Part shown: positions 32,085-44,272 of the stretch, one piece after another | Layout: every line of letters starts with the position of its first letter | Position numbering within the stretch: the stretch's first letter is position 1 | Source of the DNA: Rhipidocladum racemiflorum | Taxonomy: Eukaryota; Streptophyta; Magnoliopsida; Poales; Poaceae | Length of the DNA: 64,000 nucleotides | Direction of reading: 5' to 3' | Assembly (NCBI GenBank): GCA_036346355.1 | Contig: CM070575.1 | Location: 63,183,915-63,247,914, forward strand | Program-made: the position numbers and the translations under genes | The notes under the pieces: generated by a model | What the model saw: only the letters and a program-made list of their open reading frames with translations | What the model was told of the DNA's origin: nothing | Database searches by the model: none

Positions 32085-32540
32085 AACGCATTCACGACGG
32101 ACAAACAAAGTTGGTCCGTCGTATAAGGAAAAGTTTCTGTTCCAAGAAGCCAACCAAACGCGGAAAAACACGTTCACAACGGACAAACAAAGTTGGTCCG
32201 TTGTACATGCAAAAATGGCTTCGGTCATGAGCTCAAAACAAGTTCACAACGGACCCCAGAAGCTTGTCCGAAAGCGTGCTACGCCGGTTTCACAAAAGTA
32301 AAACCCTAGAAAAAGTCCATTCACGACGGACAAAAAGAATTAGTCCGTTGTACATGTGAAAATCTTGGTTCCAAGAAATTATCCAAACCGAAAAAGCTTG
32401 TTCACAACGGACCAAGAAAAACTGTCCGTTGTACATGTGAAAATGACTTCGGTCATGGGCTCAAAAACATGTTCACAACAGACCCAAAAACACTGTCCGT
32501 CGCAGATGGGAAACTTACTGTTTCTTGAGAACTTTGTCCG
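32085..32540. repeat. Hairpin repeat array, GACGGAC type (unit 1)
   Basis: About six inverted-repeat units of the form cacgacggac...gtccgtcgt, spaced 60-80 bases and separated by related spacers (cttcggtcatg, cttggttccaag). Subterminal repeats of a CACTA-like element are the likely source; no terminus is seen. Confidence 0.65.
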
Positions 32541-32599
32541 GCGCTAATGCGTAACTTACTGTTTCTTGTCAAATTGTCAAAACACATGAACAAACACAT

Positions 32600-34885
32600 T
32601 TTGCAAATTCAAATCTAAGTTAATTTTTCAGTTCAAAACCAATTTTTCAGCACATGATTTCACACGGTCTAATTAACCCATGTTGGCAATTTATTAATGT
32701 CCAACTATCAATTCGGAATCTAGGGTGACAATTGAATTAGGGTATACAATAATTAGCAAGGTGGCATAATTCAAATGGGTGTGTAGCTAATCCCAAATTT
32801 AAATGAAAGCAGTTTAATTTAAAGTAGCATGCAGTAATTTAAAACAACATACATTTCAAAAATAGGATCAATATGGTCAAAGCACAACTTGCCTTGGAAA
32901 AGGTCTTGTCCCTGCTCTTGGACTTGTTCTTAACTCAAGACCTCTCCTTCGAAGCCTTCAGGCAATTCAACGTCTACGCGAAACGAATGAATAGACAATA
33001 AATATCCAAAATAGAGAGCAACCCAAGTCCAAAATCAAATAAAATTCAATATTAAATAGATCTTGATTTTACAAATTTTTAGAAACTGGAATCACCTCAA
33101 TTGATGTTCAAACGCAAAAGTTATAGCGATTTGAAGTTTGAAAATACAATAAAAAAATCTGATTTAAACGAATTATATTTCTATTGAAAATTCCAAAATA
33201 TGATGTCATCCTGACGTCAGCGCCCAATTTCTTTTTCAACCGAATTATTTTTCTAAAGGAAAATCGAAGTATTGCGTCACGCTTGCGTCATCCGGCGCAT
33301 AGACTCGGTCCACGGGTCGGTTCGGGTCCACGGTGGACTCGGTCCACCAGACCACGTGACGCTGACACGTGGGCCCCACAGTGATGACGACATTGCTGAC
33401 GTCAGCACCCACAACACCCCTCGGCTGACGTGTGGGCCCTACTGATAACGTCATCGCTGATGTCACCCACGCTGGGTTACTGGGTGACATGTGGGCCCGC
33501 CATCGATGTCACGCCGGCGTCAACAGCCAATGGCGCCGCCACCGGCGCTTCAAATTCCGCGCAAGCACGTGGCAGCTTCTAATTGGCTAATCGCGTGGCA
33601 AATCTAAACCGTTTACATTGAAATCTATGGTCCAGATCTGATCAATCCACCGCAACTACTCTAGCTACGTGGATAGTCCTGGGCTCTACCTTGCGTCCAG
33701 ATCTAGACCGTACACTACCGATCCAACTGCTACGATCTATCTGATCAAATCTATGCGAATCATTCCTAACCGTATAACATAGATCGGACGGCTCAGATCT
33801 AATCTAGTACACGACAGCTCATATCTACGTGGCTGCATCCAGAGCGTTTGATCTAGATCCAACGGTCTGACTATTTTGATCTAAGTCGCTACGTTGCATC
33901 TACATGGTAAAATTTGGATCGTCGATCCTAGATCCTACGGTCTAGATCTAATCTGAAAGACGTACTGAGACGGCTACGTGGACGAACCTGGGGCGTCTGA
34001 TGGTGATCCGATGGTCGACGAAGCTCGCGAAAACCCGGCGATGGTGCGGCGTGAAGCTTGGCCGGGGCTGGGGACGACGGCTACAATAACGACGTTTCCA
34101 CGCGTTTCCGGCGAGGTGGAATATCCCTTCCAATGCGCCTCGTCACGACGACTCTGGATCTGGGTCTCACACGGCGGGAGACGGCTCGACTTCGGTGCTA
34201 GGCGATCAAAACAGAGGCGGCTTCCCTTCTGACTCTGGCGAGCAATAGCGGCTTGGGCACGGGAAGATAGGGCAAATGACGTGCACGGGAAAGGAGGACG
34301 CAACGGTAGTGGCGGCGCAATAAATAACGCATCGACGTCCATGTTAGACATGAAAAATGCGGGCGGTTAGCGGTGGCGGCGAAGTCCGGCGGCGACACGG
34401 AGAGGGTTACGTGGCCGCATCTGGGCGCCCACGGCGATCAATCCAACGACGATGCGCACACGTACACGCGGACGGGTCTTAGCAGTTGGATCCTAATCCG
34501 ATGGCTGACCGGTTAGGGTTTCGGCACGAGTCGGGTTAACGGGTCGGTTTAAGGGTCTTAGCGGGTCTCGACCTGTTAGGGTTTTTCCTGTTTTTCCTTT
34601 TTGTTTTTATCAATTAAAATTATCTCTAGTAATTCAATTAATTCAAGAAAAATAGCAAAAATGTCACAAAAATTCCAGGAAAATTCTGAAAAATACTTTG
34701 AGACATTTTGGATTCAAATAAAATATTTCTAACAAAGCTTTATATGGAGATTCCAAATATTTAAATAATTCAATAAAGGACTTAATTCAAATTAAATCCA
34801 AATAAATTCAAGAAAATTCCAGAAAATTCCAAAAATTCCAAATGCACGTTAAACTCAATAAAAGCAAAAAAATTAGGATGTTACA
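32600..34885 (-). mobile_element. Reverse gypsy LTR, related to the 3.5-kb family (unit 1)
   Basis: On the minus strand it starts TGTAACATCC at 34885. It contains the mirrored landmarks of the long LTRs, such as the gccaacatgggtt block near 32680, the ACGT-rich zone 33200-33500 and GATC palindromes near 33850. With 29416-31875 it forms a large inverted pair. ORFs inside are not supported. Confidence 0.7.
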
Positions 34886-35227
34886 ATACACCTCCATCGG
34901 CATTTGAAATGGCGACAGAGGTCTATGTTTTGTTGCGGATTGACTTGGTTGATGGACTATTTTGTCGTGGATACATTGGTCGATAAGGCTGAGGTTTCTG
35001 TCACCATTTGAGTTGGCGATAGAATACTGTTGTTTCAGTGCTTCTTCGTTCTTACCAAATATCATGGAGAGATGCCTCTTTTCTTTTTCCCCCGTGGTGA
35101 TCTAAATTGGTGACTGTTTTAAACTTGTGGCTGCATTTTTGTGATTTGAGTACCGACGTTCCCTGCATTTTGGTCCTCTGCTTTCTTTTTAGAGTCTTCT
35201 TTGACAGATGAAGAAAACAAATCCCTC
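34886..35227. other. Transposon-like spacer before the CACTA end (unit 1)
   Basis: Contains ggcgacagagg and ggcgatagaa words that match the inverted-repeat segment at 28545-28685. No gene seen. Confidence 0.35.
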
Positions 35228-35640
35228 CACTACTACAAAACTGCAAATAGGAGACGCCCTATCAGTGGCGGTTTGGTTGGAACCGCCACTAATAGGACTA
35301 TCAGTGGCGGTTTTTGAGTTCAAACCGGTGCCAGGGTCATCAGTGGCGGTTTTTCTTCCGAACCGCCACAGATAGTTGAGTATCAGTGGCGGTTTATAGT
35401 TAGAACCGCCACTGATAGTTATCTAAGTATTTGTGGCGGTTCTAACTACAAACCGCCACTGATACTCAACTATCTGTGGCGGTTCAGAAAAAAAACCGCC
35501 ACTGATACTTGGGTACTATCAGTGGCGGTTGGAGGACAAAACCGTCGCGGATAATCGGAGTATTGGTGGCGGTTGTTTGTTAGAACCGCCACAAATATGT
35601 TTTTTTGTGGCGGTTTGAGTTGAGAACCGCCACAAAACTC
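35228..35640 (+). mobile_element. CACTA transposon end with subterminal hairpin array (unit 1)
   Basis: The terminus CACTACTACAAAACTGC is at 35228. It is followed by ~10 copies in both orientations of atcagtggcggtt / aaccgccactgat, many paired as hairpins. This is the classic structure of a plant CACTA (En/Spm) end. The opposite end is missing; the array runs into gypsy sequence at about 35641. Duplicate at 48897-49310. Confidence 0.85.
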
Positions 35641-35701
35641 TAATTTTAGTATTCTTTTACTTTGAATTTACCATGACATGGACGCTTCAAATTTTAACTA
35701 A

Positions 35702-36716
35702 GTGTCCAATTTTGCTATGACATGTTTTCTTGCAACAAAATCTGATGTGAGTGAGTTGGATACAAGTAGTTATTCTTGTTATGCTCTGGTTTGCAAACAA
35801 ACTTTGTTTTCACTAGAGGAGATGTCTCTTTCTTTGCCTCCTTTCGTCGCTAACCTTTTGCAGGAATACACTGACATCTTTCCAAAGGACATCCCCTCAG
35901 GGCTGCCGCCAATTAGAGGGATTGAGCACCAAATTGACCTCATTCCAGGGGCATCCTTGCCCAACCGAGCGCCATACAGAACCAACCCTGAAGAGACTAA
36001 AGAGATACAACGCCAAGTTCAAGAATTGCTTGATAAAGGGTACGTACGTGAATCTCTTAGTCCTTGTGCTTTATTCGATCATTTTAGTACCTAAGAAAGA
36101 TGGAACATGGCGCATGTGTGTGGATTGTAGAGCAATTAATAATATCACCATTAGATATCGCCATCCTATTCCTAGGTTAGACGATATGCTTGATGAATTA
36201 AGTCGCTCTACTATGTTCTCTAAAGTTGATTTGCGTAGTGGGTACCACCAGATTCGCATGAAGTTAGGAGATGAATGGAAAACAGCATTTAAAACTAAGT
36301 TCGGTTTATATGAGTGGTTAGTTATGCCTTTTGGATTAACTAATGCACCTAGCACTTTTATGCGATTGATGAACAAGGTTTTACGTGCTTTCATTGGAAA
36401 ATTTGTGGTGGTTTACTTTGATGATATCTTGATCTACAACAAATCTTTAGAAGACCATCTTAAACATTTACGTGCTGTTTTTAATGCTTTACGCGATGCA
36501 CGTTTATTTGGTAACCTTGATACGTGCACCTTTTGCACGGATCGAGTCTCTTTTCTTGGCTATGTTGTTACTCCACAGGGAATTGAAGTTGATCAAGCCA
36601 AGGTTGAAGCGATACAGAGTTGGCCGACTCCTAACACGGTCACCGCAGTGCGGAGTTTCCTAGGACTTGCTGGATTCTATCGTCGTTTTGTGAAGGACTT
36701 CAAAGACAATCGCCGC
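35702..36716 (+). pseudogene. gypsy reverse transcriptase (unit 1), one frameshift
   Basis: N-terminal LLQEYTDIFPKDIPSGLPP, then KKDGTWRMCVDCRAINN (36095-36145) and the catalytic box YFDDILIYNK (36416-36445), both aspartates intact, ending GLAGFYRRFVKDF. The frame is broken at 36066-36080, where the unit 2 copy (49728-49743) reads without a break, and again at ~36703 by an extra A. Confidence 0.85.
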
Positions 36717-37200
36717 ACCTTTGAATGAACTGACCAAGAAGGGTGTGCCTTTTGTTTGGGGCAAGTCACGTGAAGATGCCTTCAATGTTCTCAAAGCTAA
36801 GTTAACACATGCACCCTTACTCCAACTTCCGGACTTTTCTAAGACTTTTGAACTAGAATGTGATGCTAGTGGAATTGGTTTGGGTGGTGTTCTGTTACAA
36901 GAAGGAAAACACATTGCTTATTTTAGTGAGAAGTTGAGTGGGCCTAGTTTGAACTATTCTACGTATGATAAAGAGTTATATGCGCTAGTTCGAACTTTAG
37001 AAACATGGCAACATTATTTATGGCCCAAGGAATTTGTTATACATTCTGATCATGAATCGTTAAAACATATTAGAAGTCAAGCTAAACTGAACCGTAGACA
37101 TGCAAAGTGGGTTGAATTCATTGAGTCATTTCCTTATGTCATCAAACACAAAAAGGGAAAGGATAATGTCATTCTTTGATGCCTTGTCTAGGAGATATAC
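36717..37200 (+). pseudogene. gypsy RNase H (unit 1)
   Basis: Frame 36721-37179: NELTKKGVPFVWG, ELECDASGIGLGGVLLQEGK, TYDKELYALVRTLETWQHYL, HSDHESLKHI and a tail expected to end in DALSRR, where a shift occurs near 37170. Catalytic acidic residues of the DAS, E and SDH blocks are present. Confidence 0.85.
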
Positions 37201-38784
37201 CATGCTCTCACAACTTGACTTCAAAATTTTTGGTTTGGAAACGATTAAAGAGCAATATGTACATGACAATGATTTTAAAGATGTGTTGCTCAATTGTAAA
37301 GAGGGAAAAACATGGAACAAATTTGTCCTCAATAATGGGTTTGTGTTTAGAGCAAACAAACTATGCATTCCAGCTAGTTCTGTTCGTTTGTTATTGCTAC
37401 AGGAAGCGCATGGAGGAGGGTTGATGGGACACTTTGGTGTGAAGAAGATGGAGGACATACTCGCTAGCCATTTCTTTTGGCCCAAGATGAGACGAGACGT
37501 GGAACGTTTCGTCGCTCGCTGCTCTACATGTCAAAAAGCTAAGTCACGACTTAATCCACATGGTTTATACATGCCTCTGCTGTTCTAAGCGTGCCTTGGG
37601 AAGATATTTCTATGGACTTTGTTTTAGGACTTCCTAGAACAAAGAAGGGGAGGGATAGTATCTTTGTTGTTGTGGATAGATTTTCTAAGATGGCACACTT
37701 TATTCCTTGTCACAAAAGCGATGATGCTACCAGCATTGCCGATTTATTCTTTCGTGAAATTGTTCGCTTGCATGGTGTGCCAAACACAATAGTTTCAGAT
37801 CGAGATACAAAATTTTTAAGCCACTTTTGGAGAACTTTGTGGGCTAAATTGGGGACTAAACTTTTATTTTCTACTACTTCCCCAAACTGATGGACAAACT
37901 GAGGTCGTTAATCGAACTTTATCTACCATGCTTAGGGCTGTTTTGAAAAAGAACATTAAATTGTGGGAAGAATGCTTGCTCATATTGAGTTTGCTTATAA
38001 TCGTTCTATGCATTCTACTACTAAGATGTGTCCTTTTGAGATTGTATATGGATTTGTACCTCATGCTCCAATTGATTTGTTACCTCTTCCATCTTCGGAG
38101 AAATTGAATCTTGATGCTAAACAACGTGCTGATTTGATTATGAAAATACATGAGACAACTAAAGAAAACATAGAGCGCATGAATGCTAAATATAAACTTG
38201 CTGGTAGTAAGGGAAGGAAGCATGTAACTTTTGAACCTGGGGATTTAGTTTGGTTGCATTTGCGAAAAGATCGATTCCCAGAATTAAGAAAATCTAAGTT
38301 GATGCCACGAGCTGATGGTCCTTTCAAAGTATTGGCAAAGATTAATGATAATGCATATAAGCTTGAATTGCCTGCAGATTTTGGGGTTAGTCCCACATTC
38401 AACATTGCCGATTTGAAACCATATTTGGGAGAAGATGATGAGCTTGAGTCGAGGACGACTCAAATGCAAGAAGGGGAGGATGATGAGGACATCACTACCA
38501 TGGATACGGCCATGTCTACAAACCCAATTGAAATCAACAATGTAATACAAGGGCCAATTACTCGAGCTCGCGCACGTCAATTCAATTGCCAGGTGAATGC
38601 GTTCCTCGGGTTGCATACAAATAATTTAATGAATGGAATGCTATTTAATCCTTGTGATGATTTTATTATCCTTAGGAACCAAGGAGAAGGACTCCCAAGA
38701 GTCAAGCATGAAGCCAATTCTTCCGGTGCACAACTTCAACTCGGATTCGGCCTCCGGGACATCACCAACTTAAAACGACCATAA
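37200..38784 (+). pseudogene. gypsy integrase with tail extending into the 3' LTR (unit 1)
   Basis: HHCC region (GHFGVKK ... CSTCQKAK, 37425-37545). The core has MDFVLGLPRTKKGRDSIFVV and VSDRDTKF aspartates (37612-37815). QTDGQTEVVNRTL follows a shift at ~37880, and FAYNRSMHSTTKMCPFEIVYG follows a shift at ~37972. Both shifts are shared with unit 2. The C-terminal frame 37963-38784 runs past the LTR start (38481) for ~100 codons and includes GPITRARARQFNCQV. Confidence 0.85.
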
Positions 38785-39405
38785 CTTTTGATCCACAAGG
38801 GTGTTTGAGGTCTATGAGTACTGGTTTGAAAGGTTTCAATGTCCTCTTTCCAACGGATCTGGCCCCACCTCCAAATTCCTTACGAGTCAACGGGAATCTG
38901 CAAAACAAGTTCGGTCATCTTTCCAAATCCTAGTCCAACTAGGAATAGGAGTCCTATTCGGCCATGGAGGTGTTTTGGACGCCCCAAGCCTGGTTTTGGC
39001 CTCCTATTTCTCCTATAAATAGCTAGGGGGTCCTCCAAAATAACTTGGATTTTGGTTATTTGATAGTTTAGCCTTTTGCTACTATTTTGAGTCTTTTAGA
39101 CGTGCTCAACGGCCGCCTAACAAGCTCCTTGTATCGGAACCTCAACTTTTTCTATACTTCATTTATATTTGCAATTTTAGATTGCTTTTGCCTTGTTCTT
39201 GCTTGTTCTTCGATTGCTTGCAGGAATTGATCTTCGTGATCAGGTTGATCGTGCCCACGGCAAGGTCAATAACCCTCTGGAGTTGGTTTAGCGATTGCTA
39301 AGGCGCATCGTCGTTGTACGTTGTAGTCGGATCGTCAAAGTCGTCTCCACCCAAATCGAAAGAGATCATTCTCATCGAAAGATCGGGACACCCAGTGTTA
39401 CATCA
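38481..39405 (+). mobile_element. Gypsy 3' LTR (unit 1)
   Basis: 925 bases, the same ends as the solo LTR at 23734 (TGATGAGG...TTACATCA), TATAAATA at 39014-39021, followed by TTTAC. Roughly a dozen substitutions separate it from the solo LTR by eye, but almost none from the unit 2 LTR. Confidence 0.9.
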
Positions 39406-39432
39406 TTTACTGATGGTATTTTCTTTTCAGTT

Positions 39433-40790
39433 ATGAACACGTCCAATGTTGCTGGTGCCCTCAACGGCATAGAGCAACTTAACGGGATGAACTTTCCCTC
39501 TTGGAAGAAAAGGGTCCAGATCGTCCTGGGAGTGATGGACCTTGATTATGCCTTACAAGAGGCTGCTCCCATTGCTCCTGCACCTGATGCGTAGGATTTT
39601 GCTGAAAAAAAAATGAATTATGATGCTTTGGCTGAAAAATGGGAACGATCCAACCGTATGTCGCTCATGATTATGAAGAGCACAATTTCGGTTGGAATTA
39701 GGGGAGCAATTCCCGAATCTGATGATGCCAAAACGTACTTGGCCTTAGTCGAGGAACAATTTAAAGGTTCCTCAAAAGTACACGCCAGTACACTGATTAT
39801 GAAAATACTTACCTCTAAGTACGATGGGACTAGCGGCGTAAGAGAACATATCCTGATGATGACCGATATGGCCGCTAAGCTCAAAAGCATGGACATGGCC
39901 ATTTCTGAGGGTTTTCTTGTCCATTTCATTATGACTTCCTTGCCTTCTAAGATTGGACCTTTTAAAATTAATTACAACACTCTGAAAGAGAAGTGGACAA
40001 TGAGCGAACTAATTGCCATGTGCGTGCAAGAGGAAGAAAGACTTAAGGCCGAAAGAAAGGATTATGTAAACCTTGTCGGTCAAAATAAAAGGAAATTTCA
40101 AGGGGATTTCAAATCCAAGAAAAGGCTGCACTTTTCTCCTAAGCATGAAAAAGGCAAGGGAGTACAAAAGGGCACTAAGGCAACTGATGATTCCTCTTCG
40201 AGAAACACCATCAAGTGCCGCTTTTGTAAAAAGGATGGACACGTTCAAAAAGATTGTGCAGGCTTTATGAAATGGCTTGCTAAAAAGGGTAACGATGAAA
40301 TTTCTTTTATTGATGAATCCCTTTATGCTAATGATTATCCCAATACCTGGTGGATTGACTCAGGTGCCATTGTGCACATTTCCAATTCATTGCAGGGATT
40401 CCTTACCGTGAAGACGGTAAGAAAGGGAGAGCGAAGCCTTAGAGTTGCTGATGGAAAGGAGGTTGAAGTTGAAGCCGTTTGCACACTATCATTAGTATTA
40501 GATAGTGGCTTCACCCTTCTTTTGAATAATGTTGTTTATGTTCCTAGTGTAAGGAGAAACCTCATTTCAGTTTCTTTATTAGATGATGATGGATACACTT
40601 GTATCTTTGGGAACAATAAATGCATTATAAACTTTAATTCTAATAATGTTGGTCTCGCAACTCAACGAGACAGACTCTATATGCTTCATCTCTCTGGATC
40701 TCCTATATCGATGAATGTGTGTGATGCCACCAATAAGCGAAAGAGAAGTCTAGGTGATGAGACTTCATCGAAATTGTGGTCCCGGGCCGG
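39433..40790 (+). pseudogene. copia gag-protease, copy B (unit 1)
   Basis: Same content as copy A: ATG at 39433, TAG at 39592-39594 after 53 codons, open frame from 39595 to 40815 with CRFCKKDGHVQKDC and WIDSGAIVHIS. An internal ATG at 39613 could restart translation after the stop. Lost pre-integrase, integrase and RT. Confidence 0.85.
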
Positions 40791-43700
40791 GCCACTGGGG
40801 GTACCCATGGTATGAGTACTCGTCACGTCTCTTTAACATTTATTTCGACATAATCAACAAATACCTTTCGTACAACTCCAAAATCCACCTTCAAATATCC
40901 CCAGTTCATTCAACCAATAAATACTTTTAACAACTCAATGTGATATCTACTAGTCATATTCCATAGATAAACTACCAGATGGACATTCATCAAAGACAAA
41001 GAAAACCCCCATCATTCATATGACCACTCCATATATACTCATTCCTTAATTTCGCATCGATTAAATCATTTTGTTGATTCACAATTTAATTGAACCATAA
41101 GCAACATAAACCAACAACTCTCATGCCTTTAAGCCAATATACGCCGGTACTTTACATCAACACTTTGCTATAATAAATTCATCCACAGAAGATTCTAGAC
41201 CCTCTCAATCATGATCAATACTTGACTTACCGGAACACGGATCTCGAACTTCCAATCTATTCCATGACTCACAACCCTTGCAATAACTCTAATCAACTTT
41301 TCACTTTAACCAAATTGGTACTATACATCATCTCAATGTTCTAACCATGCATCACAGGCTTAGAGTCTTAAACATCTTTATTTCCAGAAAACCCAACCAT
41401 AATTCACAAGAGAACTCGACTCTCGAATTCCCAAACTCTGACGGGAAACAACTTCTCAAACAACTTTCAGAGTTACGACTTCCATGAAGGAATATAGGTG
41501 CAAGGGGAGAACCAAACGATCAAGCAAATCTTTTCCGACAAAACTTAAAACTTAACTCCACATGACTTGAGTGTCACATCCAAACTTCATTAGATTCTTT
41601 TGAACTCAAGGAATAACAAACACGAGAACAACATTACTTTTCTTCATAAAAGAACCAATCAAACTAAAAACTAAGACAGTAGCAACTGAAATCCAAAATG
41701 ATCCATCACCAGTCTCTTTCTACTTGTCCCCACCCAAAGAAGCCAAAAGAAACTAACATTCTCCGAATCAAATGCCAAACTCCAATTTCCCACAAAGGAA
41801 GAGGGTTACAAAGACGATCTCCCAAAAAGGAAAACAACGGAATCAAATACTCATTTAACTCTTACATAAAAGAAATAATAATAGACATAATCATATTTAG
41901 CACTCATAAACAAGGCTCAAATAAAGCAGTACAGCATAATGCAATAATTACCCAACCCAACCTATTATGCATCAAAGTGTGTAAAATTTTAAATTATTTA
42001 ACCAACCTACATCAAATTTTAAAGTTATTGCCCTAAGGCCAATTTTTTTTTAAAGAGTATAAATCTAGGCCATGTTTCTAATTTCACACAGCAAAATTTT
42101 AGTTTACTTTAGAGTAATTCGCTAACTCCAACCACCGCGGACCTGAAGCCCGCTCTGATACCAACTTTAAGACCCCGGCACCGCACGTGCCCTGAATGTT
42201 ACACCCTTAAATATCCATTAGCACAAGACACTAGAATAATTTAGCAAAACAAGCTAACATACTTAGCTACTTACCGAAATTATTAGAAATTTCGGCAGCA
42301 CCTCCTGTCGATGTTTGGTGTCGGCAATAATCTTAGGGGGGTGAATTTGTGGGCCAAGGCGCTGGATAAGGATCTCGATGGTAACACAAGACAAGGATTT
42401 ATACAAGTTCAAGCCCTCGAAGAGAGGTAATACCCTATGTCCCGTGTTCGGTGGTATGTATTGATGGGTGTAGATCGCGAGATTGGATGAGATATCCCGT
42501 GATCGGATGCCTCGTCTAAGGCTCCTGCCCCCTTTATATAATCAGGGGGGTTGGGTTACATGCAGGAGTCCTAATCCGATACAAGGAGGCAATCCTAGTT
42601 GGTTACAAGGTTGGTTCCCATATCCGGTCATGCCGAGTACTACGGGATTACAATCATACGTTCCTTATCGATATGGAACTCTATATTACAATCCTACTTT
42701 TTCTATTACTATTTATAATATAGATTACTATAGACAAGGCTAAATAAGACGGAGAAAACAGATCACAAGATAAGTCACATATCAAATATTTTGAATGTGA
42801 AAAATATTGTCACTATGCGGCGGATTGTCGTAGTTATATAGAGTGTTTCAACTGTGGCAAGTATGGGTACTATGCTTCGGATTACAGGAATGAGAAGAAG
42901 AACGAGGAGGTGAACCTCATCAAAGCCTGTGAAGACTAAGAACCAGCTCTACTCTTCTCATTGTGCAAAGTAGAGAAGACGAACGTACTGATGTTGAACG
43001 AGGAGAACGTAGTTCCTAAACTACACATGGAGGAAGACAGCCACTATTACACTAATATGTGGTACTTGGACAATGGAGGAAGACAGCCGAACATACTTAG
43101 TCTCGGGTAATTGGCAGAAGAAGGGTGCGGGGTGGAGCTACAGGCGGAGTTCTTGCGTGTTTATGACATGAACAAAGACCTATTGATGATGGTCAAGAGA
43201 TCCCCAAACCGATTATAAAAGATTTCCCTGAAAACTTGTAAGCAGAAGGAGGTGAACTCCTAGACGGCATAGCCACAACAAAGAGAAGAAAACGCACAAG
43301 GAGGTGGCGTCTCTATCGCAAAATAAAATAAAAATAGGTCTCTGTTGCCCAATCATGTGGTGACAGATATGTCGTGAACTAAAATTGCGATATATCTCTG
43401 TCGCCAAATGGTTGGGCGATAGAGACCCCCCCTAAAATGATTAAATTTTTGTTGGAGGAAAAAATTGATGATGAACATTTTTCTAGTGATTTCATAATAC
43501 TAGGGTACAACATAGGTACATACATGCCTTAGGGAATTCATATACTAGAATAGAACATAGTTACATACATGCCTTAGGGAATTCATAAAACTGAGATACA
43601 ACATATGGAATGTATAAAACCATGCATTCTATGGCCATAGTTGTCGGAATTGGTCGCTACTATATATATGTATTGGCCTTAATGTAATATCATCGTCGAG

Positions 43701-44054
43701 GTCTAGGTGATACAAAATCGTCATCGTTGTTTATATAGTTAGGAGCAACCCCTCCTTCGGTGGTGGTTGAACGTCCTCTCGTATTGTTGTTTGATCGGCC
43801 TGTTGTAGTAGTGCTTGCACGACCTATTCTGATAGTGCTTGAACGTCGAAGTCTAGGTGATAAAAAATCGTCATCATCATCGTCATCGTCATTTGTGAAG
43901 TTAGGAGCAACCCCTCCTTCGGTGGTTGTTGAACGTCCTCTGGAACTTATGGCGCCATCCGAAAAGTATAATACAACCAATTCTACATAGAAGAATATGT
44001 GCGCTCTTCAACCCTACTCAAACTTCAGTCCAAGCTAGTACTGTAAGTTACTCA
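40791..44054. mobile_element. Mixed retroelement debris (unit 1 copy of 26041-29304)
   Basis: Colinear with 26041-29304 and almost identical: reverse primer-binding site at 42163-42152, reverse LTR with TATA, decayed zinc-knuckle gag (42764-43095), inverted-repeat segment (43293-43433) and the acidic repeat ORF on the minus strand (43690-43980). Confidence 0.85.
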
Positions 44055-44272
44055 GATCCCAGGTGGCCTAGGTGGTTCCTAGATAATCTCGGCCCAATGT
44101 GTGAGGGGGGGGGGTTGTTGGGAATAGTATCACATTGGAAATTGGGAGGGCTTGAGCATGGTTTATAAGGGTGAGGGAGCACCCCATCGTTGAGCTAGCT
44201 TTTTAGAGGGAGATGGCCCAAGTGACCTTGGCCCACTGCTTTGGTTGAGCCTGCGAGTGTACTGCATCGCAA
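44055..44272 (+). mobile_element. TRIM remnant with LTR (unit 1)
   Basis: G-rich polypurine tract, then TGTTGGG at 44116 and an LTR-like sequence to about 44272 that matches 18169-18330. This shows what the copy at 29366 looked like before the gypsy LTR interrupted it. Confidence 0.7.

Larger units (their letters stand above)
35641..39405 (+). mobile_element. 5'-truncated Ty3/gypsy element with 925-base 3' LTR (unit 1)
   Basis: Parts in order: RT, RNase H, integrase, a C-terminal tail read into the 3' LTR, polypurine tract aagaaggggagga (38468-38480), and LTR 38481-39405 followed by target TTTAC (39406-39410). Gag, protease and the 5' LTR are replaced by the CACTA end. There is no chromodomain; the tail motif GPITRARAR and the LTR-overlapping frame suggest the CRM centromeric lineage, which I regard as likely but unproven. 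Confidence 0.85.

Noticed and set aside
35228..35640. Complete CACTA transposon
   Set aside because: Only one terminus is present; no inverted TTTTGTAGTAGTG end or transposase follows.
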